Below are positions 1-7,502 of a stretch of DNA of 20,983 nt, piece by piece. Origin of the DNA: Bacteroidales bacterium (GTDB lineage Bacteria > Bacteroidota > Bacteroidia > Bacteroidales > UBA7960). The stretch is from positions 1-20,983 of the forward strand of contig SLOR01000207.1 of the NCBI GenBank assembly GCA_007132395.1, in the 5' to 3' direction. The position numbers were made by a program, and so were the translations under genes. Each line of letters starts with the position of its first letter. Position 1 is the first letter of the stretch. Below the pieces are notes generated by a model that was given only the letters and a program-made list of their open reading frames with translations, had not been told where the DNA came from and did no database searches.

Positions 1-2379
1 CACAAAGTCCTCGACCCCTGGAACGACCGGTGGATCCCAGAAGAAAACTATCCGGACCTTAAGGAGTATCCCTTTGGCAAAACCACCGGCATTGTGAGTG
101 TGTTGCAAACGGCGCGCACCCCCTATAACTGGGAAGTAACGGACTTTGTTCCGGAAGCCATTCATGCCACCCAGCCCAATCTTATCATTTACGAAATGCT
201 TATTCGTGATTTTGTAGAGTCCAGGGCCATCAGCGATGTAATTGAAAAATTTGACTACCTGGAGCAGCTGGGGGTAAATGCGATACAGCTTATGCCCGTC
301 AATCAGTTTGAAGGCAACGACAGCTGGGGCTACAACCCTTCCTTCTACTTTGCTACCGACAAAGCCTATGGCACCCGGGAAGATTACAAACGCTTTATCG
401 ATGAGGCCCACAAAAGAGGTATGGCTGTTATTTTGGATATTGTGCTCAACCACTCTTTCAACATGTCGCCCCTGGTGCAGATGTATTTCGACCCTGCCGC
501 CGGTGAGTGGGGAAAGCCTCTGCCCCAAAATCCCTGGTACCTGGTAGATTGTCCTCACGATTGGTGCTGGGGTAATACCTTTGACCAGGAAAGTCCTTAC
601 GTGCATGAGCTCTTCAACCGCATTACCGAATACTGGCTCACCGAGTTTAAAGTAGATGGCTTTCGCTTCGATTTCACCAAAGGGTTTACTAATCGCCCGG
701 GTTCAGGATGGAATTACGATGATTCCCGCGTTGCCAACCTCAAACGCATTGCCGACCACGTGTGGAGTGTAAATCCCAATGCTTACGTAATCCTGGAACA
801 TTTTACCGAAGATGCAGAGGAGAGAGAATTGGCCAATTATGGTATGATGCTGTGGGCCAATATGCACCCGCAGTTTCGCCAGAATACCATGGGTTATGAA
901 GAAAATCACGACTTTTCCCGCGCCTTTTATCAAACCCGGGGCTTTCAGTATCCCAATCTCATTCCATTTATGGAAAGCCATGATGAGGATCGCCTGATGT
1001 ATGATAACCTAAACTTTGGCGCTACACCCGAGATACGCACCCTGGAAACTGCACTCAGACGCAATGAGGCTGCTACGGTAATGTATATGACCATTCCCGG
1101 ACCCAAAATGATTTGGCAGTTTGGTGAAGTTGGGTATGATTACAGCATCAACTACTGCCCCCACGACGGCAGTATCGATTCTGACTGTCGCACGGCAGCC
1201 AAACCCATCCGATGGGATTACTTTGATGACGAAAACCGCCAGGACCTTTACTGGGTGTACTCGGCCATGACACGGCTCAAAACAGAAAATGCCGCTTTCA
1301 GAGAAGGAACCTTCACCCAGGACCTTAGTGGCATGGGTAAAAGAATGTGGATTGCCCATGAGAGCATGAATGTTTCTGTTTCTGCCAATTTTGCCACCTC
1401 CGGTTTCGATATGCAACCTGGCTTCCAGCATGCCGGCACCTGGTACAACTATTTTACCGGCGAAAGCTTTGAAGTAACTGACCCCGGCGGGCATTCCATC
1501 TGGTTCAATCCCGGCGACTATTACGTGTTTACCAGCGTTCCGCTGGAAAGACCTGATTACACTGTTGCTGTTACCGTGCTGGATGCAGAGGATAATCAAC
1601 CCCTGGAAGGTGCACAAGTAATGTTTGGAAATTCCGGGCAAAGGAAATCGGATGCAGAAGGCATAGCGGGCTTTCGTACCCTTAAAGGTACTCACCCGCT
1701 TACCGTTTCGCTGTCGGGTTACCAAACCCTTACACAGGAAGTGGTAATAGAAGATGATGCACAGATTACAGTATTATTGGAGGTCGACGACCTTGCGGGC
1801 CTGTATGCAGTTACCTTTCGCGTGGATATGACTCCTGCTATCGATGATGGCCGCTTCAACCCCGACCTGGACTTTGTGGATATGGCCGGAAACTTTATCA
1901 ACAACTGGACTTCGTCCAGTGGTGCCTTTGAAGCCGGCGACGGCAATATTTACAGCTTTACCACCGAGCAGGCTTTTGAGCCCGGGCAGGTGCTGGAATT
2001 TAAATTCCGCATCAATGGCAGCTGGGATACTTCAGAGTTTCCCGACGACCCCGAAGGGGAGAAAAATCGCTTCCATACCATAGTGGAAGGCGAGAATATT
2101 TACGAGGGGGTGTATGATACTGAGCCCACAACATCTCTAGATTTTTACGGATTACATTCCTTCCGGGTGTACCCCAACCCCGTGGACGGGAAAATTCATG
2201 TTGCTGCCAGAGTAGGTGCAAAGGTGTCAATCCTGGATGTGAACGGAAGAATAGTGTATTCTCTTACCATGGCAGAAGATGTGTTAACCCATGATATGAG
2301 CCATCTCCCCTCCGGAGTATATTTCGTTAGAATAATAAGTCAGAATAATGGAGTGGTAAGGAAAATTATCAAGCGGTAA
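1..2379 (+). CDS. Secreted GH13 alpha-amylase-family glycoside hydrolase with T9SS sorting domain (5' end missing)
   Basis: The reading frame is open from base 1, so the true start and the signal peptide lie upstream; the first in-frame start-like codon (GTG at 94) falls inside the conserved barrel. Counting from the first codon in the window (793 codons), the GH13 signatures are DIVLNH (about 146-151), GFRFDF with the predicted nucleophile Asp at about 224, VILEHF with the acid/base Glu at about 266, and SHDED with the transition-state His-Asp at about 327-328. After the barrel and its beta domain come a carboxypeptidase-regulatory-like beta sandwich (about 520-596), a starch-binding-like module starting FRVDMTP (about 602-706), and a C-terminal domain (about 719-793) with YPNP and LPSGVYFVRI typical of type A T9SS sorting domains. 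The family cleaves or rearranges alpha-glucans. Export and surface attachment through T9SS are inferred from the tail. The exact substrate cannot be read from the sequence. A strong terminator follows directly. Confidence 0.93.
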   Translation, partial: HKVLDPWNDRWIPEENYPDLKEYPFGKTTGIVSVLQTARTPYNWEVTDFVPEAIHATQPNLIIYEMLIRDFVESRAISDVIEKFDYLEQLGVNAIQLMPVNQFEGNDSWGYNPSFYFATDKAYGTREDYKRFIDEAHKRGMAVILDIVLNHSFNMSPLVQMYFDPAAGEWGKPLPQNPWYLVDCPHDWCWGNTFDQESPYVHELFNRITEYWLTEFKVDGFRFDFTKGFTNRPGSGWNYDDSRVANLKRIADHVWSVNPNAYVILEHFTEDAEERELANYGMMLWANMHPQFRQNTMGYEENHDFSRAFYQTRGFQYPNLIPFMESHDEDRLMYDNLNFGATPEIRTLETALRRNEAATVMYMTIPGPKMIWQFGEVGYDYSINYCPHDGSIDSDCRTAAKPIRWDYFDDENRQDLYWVYSAMTRLKTENAAFREGTFTQDLSGMGKRMWIAHESMNVSVSANFATSGFDMQPGFQHAGTWYNYFTGESFEVTDPGGHSIWFNPGDYYVFTSVPLERPDYTVAVTVLDAEDNQPLEGAQVMFGNSGQRKSDAEGIAGFRTLKGTHPLTVSLSGYQTLTQEVVIEDDAQITVLLEVDDLAGLYAVTFRVDMTPAIDDGRFNPDLDFVDMAGNFINNWTSSSGAFEAGDGNIYSFTTEQAFEPGQVLEFKFRINGSWDTSEFPDDPEGEKNRFHTIVEGENIYEGVYDTEPTTSLDFYGLHSFRVYPNPVDGKIHVAARVGAKVSILDVNGRIVYSLTMAEDVLTHDMSHLPSGVYFVRIISQNNGVVRKIIKR

Positions 2380-2402
2380 AATATTGCTTATAAACTATAC
2401 AG

Positions 2403-2443
2403 CCGGTAAGGCAGGGGTTTACCTGCCTTGCCGGTTGTTTTTT
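2403..2443 (+). terminator. Intrinsic terminator after the GH13 gene
   Basis: A 13-bp stem (CCGGTAAGGCAGG at 2403-2415 with CCTGCCTTGCCGG at 2422-2434, one G-U pair) closes a 6-nt loop and runs into TTGTTTTTT. It lies 24 bases after the stop codon and separates the hydrolase from the carotenoid operon. Confidence 0.9.
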
Positions 2444-2559
2444 GCAGACACAATTACTAACTGCTTCCCATCCCTATAGATTGAAATCCATTCCCCTGCT
2501 AAACCATTTTATGTTTAAACTGTTAATATGTGCGTAAAAAAATTGAATTACAGAAAACT

Positions 2560-3222
2560 ATGGAGGCAATTACCGTAAAGTTTAATTCACTGCGAAAAGA
2601 AACCTTATTCAACATTTTTCTTGTGATATTTTTCAGTGTGGGAGTGGCAGGGCTGAGCATGGAATTCAGCCGTGAATACTTCATCGGCCTGATGCCTTTT
2701 TCTCTTTTACTGGGCATGGGACTTATGTTTTGGGTGCAACATTCCTGGAGCCGGAAGCATGTGCTTGTATTTGCTGTAATTGCACTTATGGGGTTTGGCG
2801 TGGAGGTGGCGGGTGTGCTTACCGGAGAAGTTTTTGGCAGCTATTCCTACGGAAGGGCGCTGGGGTTTAAAATCTGGGGCACTCCTCCCATGATTGGCCT
2901 CAACTGGTTGATGCTGGTATATGCCGTGTTTGTCATTATGAATCACTTTCGGCTGGCTGTTATTCTTAAAATCATACTGGGAGCCACGCTCATGGTACTG
3001 TATGATTTGATTATGGAGCCCGTGGCCATACGACTGGATATGTGGAGCTGGGGGGGAGGGGATATCCCTCTGCAGAATTATATTGCCTGGTTCGTAATAT
3101 CTGCCGTTATGCTGGGAATTTTTTATCTTGCACAACTGAATATTAAAAACAGGGTGGCGCCTATGCTGTTTTTGGTTCAGATGGGCTTCTTCCTGGCGCT
3201 CAATGTATTTTTAATATGGTAA
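2560..3222 (+). CDS. cruF: Carotenoid biosynthesis membrane protein, CruF-like (carotenoid 1',2'-hydratase family, DUF422)
   Basis: This is a 220-residue hydrophobic protein with about seven predicted membrane segments. The signature is GVEVAGVLTGEVFGSYSYG followed by LGFKIWGTPPMIGLNW and, further on, YDLIMEPVA; this pattern is characteristic of the CruF/DUF422 carotenoid protein family. Family members add water to the 1,2 double bond of an acyclic psi end group, giving a tertiary 1-hydroxyl. The ATG at 2560 is preferred; a GTG at 2530 would add ten residues of charged leader. The stop codon is 3 bases before the next ATG, so this is the first gene of a four-gene operon. A hydratase fits the CrtD-type desaturase encoded at the other end of the window, which uses 1-hydroxy carotenoids. 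Family assignment is firm; end-group specificity is inferred. Confidence 0.85.
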   Translation: MEAITVKFNSLRKETLFNIFLVIFFSVGVAGLSMEFSREYFIGLMPFSLLLGMGLMFWVQHSWSRKHVLVFAVIALMGFGVEVAGVLTGEVFGSYSYGRALGFKIWGTPPMIGLNWLMLVYAVFVIMNHFRLAVILKIILGATLMVLYDLIMEPVAIRLDMWSWGGGDIPLQNYIAWFVISAVMLGIFYLAQLNIKNRVAPMLFLVQMGFFLALNVFLIW

Positions 3223-3225
3223 CTT

Positions 3226-3840
3226 ATGATTCCTGCCCGGCATGCTCCCTGGTTTCAATGGCTATTTGACATTTACCTGAAAATCGCTTTCCGGCGCAGC
3301 TTTCATGCTATTGAAGTTGTGGGTGATGTAAAGGATAAAGGACTGGGTATATTGGTTATCGCCAATCATATCAGCTGGTGGGATGGTTTCTGGATACTGC
3401 ATCTGAACCAGAAAATATTTAAAAGAAAGCTGTTTGTTATGATGCTGGAGGATCAGCTCAGGAAAAATTCTTTTTTACGCAAACTTGGTGCTTTCTCTAT
3501 ACGCAAGAAAAGCAAAACTGCCGGCGAAAGTTTGACCTATGCCGCCGAAAAACTTAAAGACCCCTGCAACATGGTTTTGCTGTTTCCCCAGGGCGAAATA
3601 CACTCGCATCATGCCTTCCCACTGCAGTTTGAGCAGGGTTGGGGTAAGAGAGTGCTGCAGCCCCACAATGATTTTCAGGTGTTGATGGTAGCCAATTTGC
3701 TGGACTATTTCTCCAACCCCAAACCGCTGCTGCGGCAGTATATATACAGCCCGGAAAAAACAAGCGGTTTTATCTGCAGTGAACTTCAGGAGGAGTATAA
3801 CCGTTTTTACCAGAGATGTATTCAAATGCAGACCCGATGA
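3226..3840 (+). CDS. PlsC-like acyltransferase, candidate carotenoid-glycoside acyltransferase (CruD-like)
   Basis: This 204-residue protein has the lysophospholipid-acyltransferase fold signatures. NHISWWD (47-53) is the HX4D catalytic box with His48 and Asp53, GAFSIRKKS (about 88-96) matches the second block, and FPQGE (120-124) is a variant of the acceptor-binding FPEGT block. It should move a fatty acyl group onto a hydroxyl at the inner membrane. It is shorter than typical PlsC proteins. It sits between cruF and a GT2 glycosyltransferase, overlapping the latter. In green sulfur bacteria the pair CruC (glycosyltransferase) and CruD (acyltransferase) makes carotenoid glucoside esters, so acylation of a carotenoid sugar is the likeliest job. 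That substrate is inferred from context; a phospholipid or ornithine-lipid acyltransferase cannot be excluded. Confidence 0.83.
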   Translation: MIPARHAPWFQWLFDIYLKIAFRRSFHAIEVVGDVKDKGLGILVIANHISWWDGFWILHLNQKIFKRKLFVMMLEDQLRKNSFLRKLGAFSIRKKSKTAGESLTYAAEKLKDPCNMVLLFPQGEIHSHHAFPLQFEQGWGKRVLQPHNDFQVLMVANLLDYFSNPKPLLRQYIYSPEKTSGFICSELQEEYNRFYQRCIQMQTR

Positions 3841-4934
3841 TATACCTGGCCTTTTTTGTCTTGCTTTTTACATTGCTGCGCATGCTTGTGGCAGCATTTA
3901 ATTTCTTTACCCGAAAATGGCAAGGTGAGTCGGCGGTGAGTCAGCCCCGGGTGTCGGTGCTGATTCCGGCACGCAACGAGGAGAAAAATATCGGGACACT
4001 GCTCAACGACCTTTTGCAGCAGGATTACCCCGATTTTGAAATTTGGGTATATGATGATGCTTCCGAAGATGCCACACCCGATATTGTCCGTGAGGCAAGT
4101 GTAAAGGATGCAAGGGTGAAAATAATAAAAGGAGAAGCCCTTCCCCCTGGCTGGCTGGGGAAAAATCATGCCTGTTATCAGTTATCGAAAAAAGCCACCG
4201 GCGAATATTTCCTTTTCCTCGATGCTGATGTGCGTGTTGGAAAACGCATGGTAAAGGAGGCCCTGGCTCATATGCAAAAGTATGATTTGAAGCTTTTGTC
4301 GGTTTTTCCGCAGCAGGAAATGCACTCTTTGGCGGAGAAGCTGGTAGTCCCTGTCATGAACTGGATTCTGGTAAGCTTACTACCCCTGCGTCTTACACGA
4401 CTTTCTCCCTGGCCTTCTCTATCGGCAGCCAATGGTCAGTGTATGTTATTTGATGCGCAGGTGTACCGGTACGAAAACTTTCACTCATGTCTTCGCAACG
4501 AAAAGGTGGAAGATATTGCTATTTTCCGGTATATGAAAGGCTTGAACTACCGGGCTGAAACCCTGTTGGGTACCGGGCAGATACGGTGCAGGATGTATCG
4601 TTCCTATGGCGAAGCTATCAATGGTTTTTCCCGGAGTGTATTTGCATTTTTCGGCGAGAGTCGTTTGCTGGCATTCCTGTTTGGCCTGATTACGGCCCTG
4701 GGGTTTGTTCCGGTTTACCTGGGGTTGCCTGCAACGTTTCTTGTGCTGTATTTTGCCATGGTGGTGTTGCTTAGGGTTTTTGTTTCTCTGGCCAGCCGGC
4801 AAAATATAGTACAAAATATTTTGCTTGCCCCCCTGCAGCAACTTACTTTTTTGTTGTTGCTGCTGCGAGCGGGAGTGCTGCAATCCCAAAAAGCTACCCT
4901 TTGGAAGGGACGAAATGTGGATAAAATATCCTGA
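3837..4934 (+). CDS. Membrane-bound GT2 glycosyltransferase, candidate carotenoid glycosyltransferase (CruC/CrtQ-like)
   Basis: From the ATG at 3837 the protein has 365 residues: an N-terminal membrane anchor (about 1-22), a GT-A domain and a C-terminal cluster of membrane helices (about 280-350). Visible motifs are VLIPARNEEKNIG, the nucleotide-binding Asp pair in VYDDAS (73-74), PPGWLGKNHAC (about 103-113), the metal-binding DADV (129-132), and NEKVEDIAIF with the predicted catalytic Glu-Asp at 225-226. PPGWLGKNHAC is shared with CrtQ/HpnB-type GT2 enzymes that act on isoprenoid lipids. The ATG at 3837 overlaps the upstream stop as ATGA, which supports translational coupling; an in-frame ATG at 3816 would add seven residues. 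The probable role is adding a sugar to a hydroxylated carotenoid. The sugar donor is unknown. Confidence 0.86.
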   Translation: MIYLAFFVLLFTLLRMLVAAFNFFTRKWQGESAVSQPRVSVLIPARNEEKNIGTLLNDLLQQDYPDFEIWVYDDASEDATPDIVREASVKDARVKIIKGEALPPGWLGKNHACYQLSKKATGEYFLFLDADVRVGKRMVKEALAHMQKYDLKLLSVFPQQEMHSLAEKLVVPVMNWILVSLLPLRLTRLSPWPSLSAANGQCMLFDAQVYRYENFHSCLRNEKVEDIAIFRYMKGLNYRAETLLGTGQIRCRMYRSYGEAINGFSRSVFAFFGESRLLAFLFGLITALGFVPVYLGLPATFLVLYFAMVVLLRVFVSLASRQNIVQNILLAPLQQLTFLLLLLRAGVLQSQKATLWKGRNVDKIS

Positions 4935-4961
4935 TTTCTTATAAACGCAATTCTATAATTT

Positions 4962-5705
4962 ATGTACAGACTATTAACGGGGATATTGCTTGTGGTGACC
5001 TTCCAGATGGCTTCAGCCAACGAAAGGGAAATGTATCAGGATCGTATTTACCAGGCTTTTGTAAGCGGAGATATGAACGCGTGGGAAAGAACCATTGATG
5101 CCATGGAGAGACACTATGCCCGTGCTCCCCTGCCCGATATGCTTTACGATTTACTGCTGGCCCGCTATGGCTTTATCGCGGTTTGTCTGGATAAGGAGGA
5201 TAAGTCAAAGGCGCGCGCACAACTGGATAAAGCCGATGAGGAGCTGGAAAAACTGCTGTTATATAATGCCTTCCTTTCTCGTGCCCGTGCCCTGGAGGGT
5301 GCCTTTCTGGGGTTTCGCATATCTCTGCGACCCTTGAGTGCCATACGGCTGGGACCGCGAAGTTACAGGGCCATTGACCTGGCACTGGAGCTGGATTCCG
5401 GTAATCCTACCGCATGGATGGAGAAAGGGAACTCCCGCTTTTATACCCCTTCCACCTTTGGAGGAAGCAAGGAAGAAGCCCGGGATGCTTACCTTGAAGC
5501 AGTGCGCCTGTTTGAGAAAAACCTGCCCAACAATCAGCGCTGGCTGTATCTGAATACACTGGTGGGGCTGGCAAAAAGTTATGCCTACACGGGTCAGGAA
5601 GAACTGGGTCTGGCAACCTATCGTAAGGTGCTGAGGGTTGAGCCCGAATTTACATGGGTAAAGGAGGAATTATTGCCTCAGGCCCAAAAGAGTGCGGGGC
5701 GCTGA
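4962..5705 (+). CDS. Exported TPR-like protein of unknown function in the carotenoid operon
   Basis: This 247-residue protein starts with a plausible Sec signal peptide (MYRLLTGILLVVTFQMASA, about 1-19) with no lipobox Cys, so a periplasmic location is predicted. The remainder is helical and TPR-like. Clear repeat-like stretches are AIDLALELDSGNPTAWMEKGNSRF (about 127-150) and the C-terminal block around VGLAKSYAYTGQEELGLATYRKVL (about 202-225). An insertion containing FYTPSTFGGSKEEA interrupts the repeats; similar PxxFGG segments occur in other exported TPR proteins, including the TRAP-associated TatT-like group. It begins 27 bases after the glycosyltransferase gene on the same strand and is probably co-transcribed. 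A scaffold or lipid-trafficking helper for the pigment is conceivable, but no function can be assigned from sequence. Confidence 0.8.
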   Translation: MYRLLTGILLVVTFQMASANEREMYQDRIYQAFVSGDMNAWERTIDAMERHYARAPLPDMLYDLLLARYGFIAVCLDKEDKSKARAQLDKADEELEKLLLYNAFLSRARALEGAFLGFRISLRPLSAIRLGPRSYRAIDLALELDSGNPTAWMEKGNSRFYTPSTFGGSKEEARDAYLEAVRLFEKNLPNNQRWLYLNTLVGLAKSYAYTGQEELGLATYRKVLRVEPEFTWVKEELLPQAQKSAGR

Positions 5706-5778
5706 TTTGTAAACCTGTATCTTTTTTGGGGCATAAAAAAGAGTTGTGATTATCCGCAATTTTGCCACAAGTTTTGTT

Positions 5779-5946
5779 TGACCCACCCCTGGCCCCTCCC
5801 TACAGGCAGGGAGGGGTGGTACTGCTGCAGACACTCTAATTTTCTTTAACAAATTCAACGGCTGCAGAATTTCTATAACTGAGGTTAAGCTTGCACCTTC
5901 CCCTCCCTGCTCGTAGGGAGGGGTGCCCGAGGGGCGGGGTGGGTCA
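5779..5946. repeat. Non-coding GC-rich element with terminal inverted repeats (MITE/REP-like)
   Basis: The outer ends are an exact 11-bp inverted repeat, TGACCCACCCC at 5779-5789 and its complement at 5936-5946. Inside each end is a hairpin with the same 9-bp arms, CCCCTCCCT and AGGGAGGGG (5792/5793-5816 on the left, 5900-5923 on the right). Read on opposite strands the two 24-base hairpins agree at 22 positions, with differences only in the loop. The core (5817-5899) is AT-richer and has no open frame of note. Similar CCCCTCCC/GGGAGGGG intergenic hairpins are common in Bacteroidota genomes as I recall, so this is probably one copy of a dispersed family. No clear target-site duplication abuts the ends. 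Confidence 0.75.
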
Positions 5947-6009
5947 TGAAATTAAAGGTAAACTTCAAAATCAATCTAAAGCCAGTACCTGAAAGAAAGC
6001 GGATAATAA

Positions 6010-6047
6010 AAAAAAGAGCTGTGAGCGAAGTCCCACAACTCTTTTTT
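6010..6047 (-). terminator. Probable two-way intrinsic terminator (pfkA and carotenoid operon)
   Basis: AAAAAAGAGCTGTG (6010-6023) pairs with CACAACTCTTTTTT (6034-6047) at 13 of 14 positions around a 10-nt loop. The A-run on the left and T-run on the right give a U-tract on either strand. It lies 19 bases beyond the pfkA stop codon, so pfkA is the main client; it can also stop read-through from the plus-strand operon. Confidence 0.82.
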
Positions 6048-6066
6048 GAAGTAAACCTGTTGCTTG

Positions 6067-7257
6067 TCAGATCAAAAACAGAGGCTTATCAATAAAACTT
6101 TCGTACACCGGGCGCAATCGTTTGGCATTGTAGTGTTTGTCCACTTCGATGAGCTTTTTGGTACTGGTAACGATATCCACGGGCATATTGTCGTAACGCC
6201 CGTTTTTGAGGATTACCAGCCTGCCATGAATTCCCTTGAGCACCAGGTCGAGGGCCAGGTTGCCGTATGCCATGGGAACGATAGAATCAATGGCATCGGG
6301 GTCGCCCGAGCGTACCAGGTATCCCAGGTGCTGGTTGATGGTTTCCACGCGCTCACCTTTGTTAAACTGTGGAGAAAGTTCCTTGATTTTTGCCGATACG
6401 GCGTCGCCAATACCTCCCAGCTTGGCATGGCCAAACATGTCTTTTTCAGTATTGGCAAACATCATATCTATCCCTTCAAAGCTGGCCCCTTCCGACACCA
6501 GTACCACCGAGTAGTTGCTGGGGTTGCGTTTTCTGTCTTCCACCAGCAATTCGGTGAGGTGTTCCATCTTGAATTTGTATTCCGGAATCACGCAGCGGTT
6601 GGCGGCACCGGCCATGGTGGGCAGCAGGGCGGTAAACCCGGCATAGCGTCCAAATACTTCCATTACCAGTATCCTTTCGTGCGAACCGGCCGAGGTGCGC
6701 AACAGGTTGGTCATATGTATGGTGCGCGTAACGCAGGTGCTGAACCCAATGCAGTAATCGGTGCCTGGCACGTCGTTATCCATGGTTTTAGGGATAGCTA
6801 CTACTTTTACTCCTTCCTGATACAGGCGGACAGAATAGCTCAGGGTGTCGTCGCCCCCAATGGGAATCAGGTAGTCGAGCCCCATAAAGTCAATGTTCTT
6901 CAATACTTCAGGAGTGAGGTCGTTCATCTCCTTGTTGTATTTCTCCCTATGATGTTCGGGAACGTGTTTGGCCGGGATATGGCTTGGGCGGGTACGCGAG
7001 GTGTGCAAAAATGTACCCCCTGTACGGCCTGCCCTGTTTACAATATCTTCACTGAGTTCGATAAAATTCAGACTGTTGTCGGCTTTCTTGTCTCTTACAA
7101 TATCAATCATTCCTGCCCATCCTCTGCGGATGCCGATAACACGGTATCCTTCCCTGATAGCTCTGATGGTAATAGCTCTGATGGCTGGGTTGAGGCCGGG
7201 TACATCGCCTCCACCGGTTAAAATACCGATGGTTCCTTTCACTTTGGGTGTGTTCAT
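6067..7257 (-). CDS. pfkA: 6-phosphofructokinase, group III, with pyrophosphate-type active-site residues
   Basis: This 396-residue protein carries GILTGGGDVPGLNPAIR at its start, the nucleotide/phosphoryl-donor loop IGGDDTL (133-139), PKTMDND (156-162) with the catalytic base Asp160, and MEVFGRYAG (199-207). It phosphorylates fructose 6-phosphate in glycolysis. Two positions decide the donor in this family. The residue matching E. coli Gly104 is Asp137 here, and the residue matching Gly124 is Lys157. Asp plus Lys is the combination found in pyrophosphate-dependent enzymes, whereas ATP-dependent group III enzymes keep Gly at the first position. PPi is therefore the likelier donor, which would make the step reversible. 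This is an inference from residues. The gene is transcribed alone, divergently from der, and ends at a terminator. Confidence 0.93.
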   Translation of the reverse strand: MNTPKVKGTIGILTGGGDVPGLNPAIRAITIRAIREGYRVIGIRRGWAGMIDIVRDKKADNSLNFIELSEDIVNRAGRTGGTFLHTSRTRPSHIPAKHVPEHHREKYNKEMNDLTPEVLKNIDFMGLDYLIPIGGDDTLSYSVRLYQEGVKVVAIPKTMDNDVPGTDYCIGFSTCVTRTIHMTNLLRTSAGSHERILVMEVFGRYAGFTALLPTMAGAANRCVIPEYKFKMEHLTELLVEDRKRNPSNYSVVLVSEGASFEGIDMMFANTEKDMFGHAKLGGIGDAVSAKIKELSPQFNKGERVETINQHLGYLVRSGDPDAIDSIVPMAYGNLALDLVLKGIHGRLVILKNGRYDNMPVDIVTSTKKLIEVDKHYNAKRLRPVYESFIDKPLFLI

Positions 7258-7464
7258 CTTTCCAAACTTTGTTTATGTTACTATTTGATTTTAGGTTCTG
7301 GTCAAATTGCGCGGGGTTTCCATGTCCGCCTTTTGTCATGCAGAGGTAAAAATACGAAAAAATATTGTAGACTTTCGTTTGTGGCGGCCCGAATCCCTTT
7401 TTTTCTAAACGAAACTAAAAGAAAGAGAATTGGCAGTGGCAGAGAAAAAATGCTTAAAATTTCG

Positions 7465-7472
7465 TATCTTTG
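7465..7472 (+). promoter_or_regulatory. Bacteroidota -7 promoter box of der
   Basis: TATCTTTG matches the TAnnTTTG consensus exactly and is followed by CACCCC, 30 bases before the der start codon. A -33 TTTG box at normal spacing is not evident; the nearest TTG (7430-7432) is somewhat too far upstream. Confidence 0.65.
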
Positions 7473-7502
7473 CACCCCTTTTAAAATCTGAATTACAGTA
7501 TT

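Larger units (their letters stand above)
5735..6047. repeat. Outer interrupted inverted repeat around the GC-rich element
   Basis: The left copy at 5735-5757 consists of AAAAAAGAGTTGTG and ATTATCCGC side by side. The right side carries the exact complements, GCGGATAAT at 5999-6007 and CACAACTCTTTTTT at 6034-6047, separated by 26 bases (6008-6033). The 26 bases hold the other arm and loop of the pfkA terminator hairpin. The left copy thus equals the inverted right copy with one hairpin arm missing. Confidence 0.7.
5706..6066. other. Gene-free interval rich in inverted repeats
   Basis: These 361 bases lie between convergent genes (the carotenoid operon on the plus strand and pfkA on the minus strand). 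I see no credible coding region. They hold a direct repeat pair GTAAACCTGT (5709-5718 and 6051-6060), an interrupted inverted repeat (5735-5757 with 5999-6047), a GC-rich element with hairpin ends (5779-5946) and a terminator next to pfkA (6010-6047). The symmetry is nested. Confidence 0.8.

Noticed and set aside
2510..2517. TATGTTTA as the -7 promoter box of the cruF operon
   Set aside because: The last base departs from TAnnTTTG and no -33 box is at suitable spacing (nearest TTG is 26 bases upstream), so I did not list it as a promoter.
5779..5946. CRISPR-like reading of the repeated GC-rich hairpins
   Set aside because: There are only two copies, in opposite orientation, with no regular spacers and no cas genes nearby.
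6064..7221. Plus-strand open frame of 385 codons antisense to the phosphofructokinase gene
   Set aside because: It lies wholly over a clear pfkA gene, and its translation shows no recognisable domain or plausible composition. It is an antisense by-product of pfkA codon usage.
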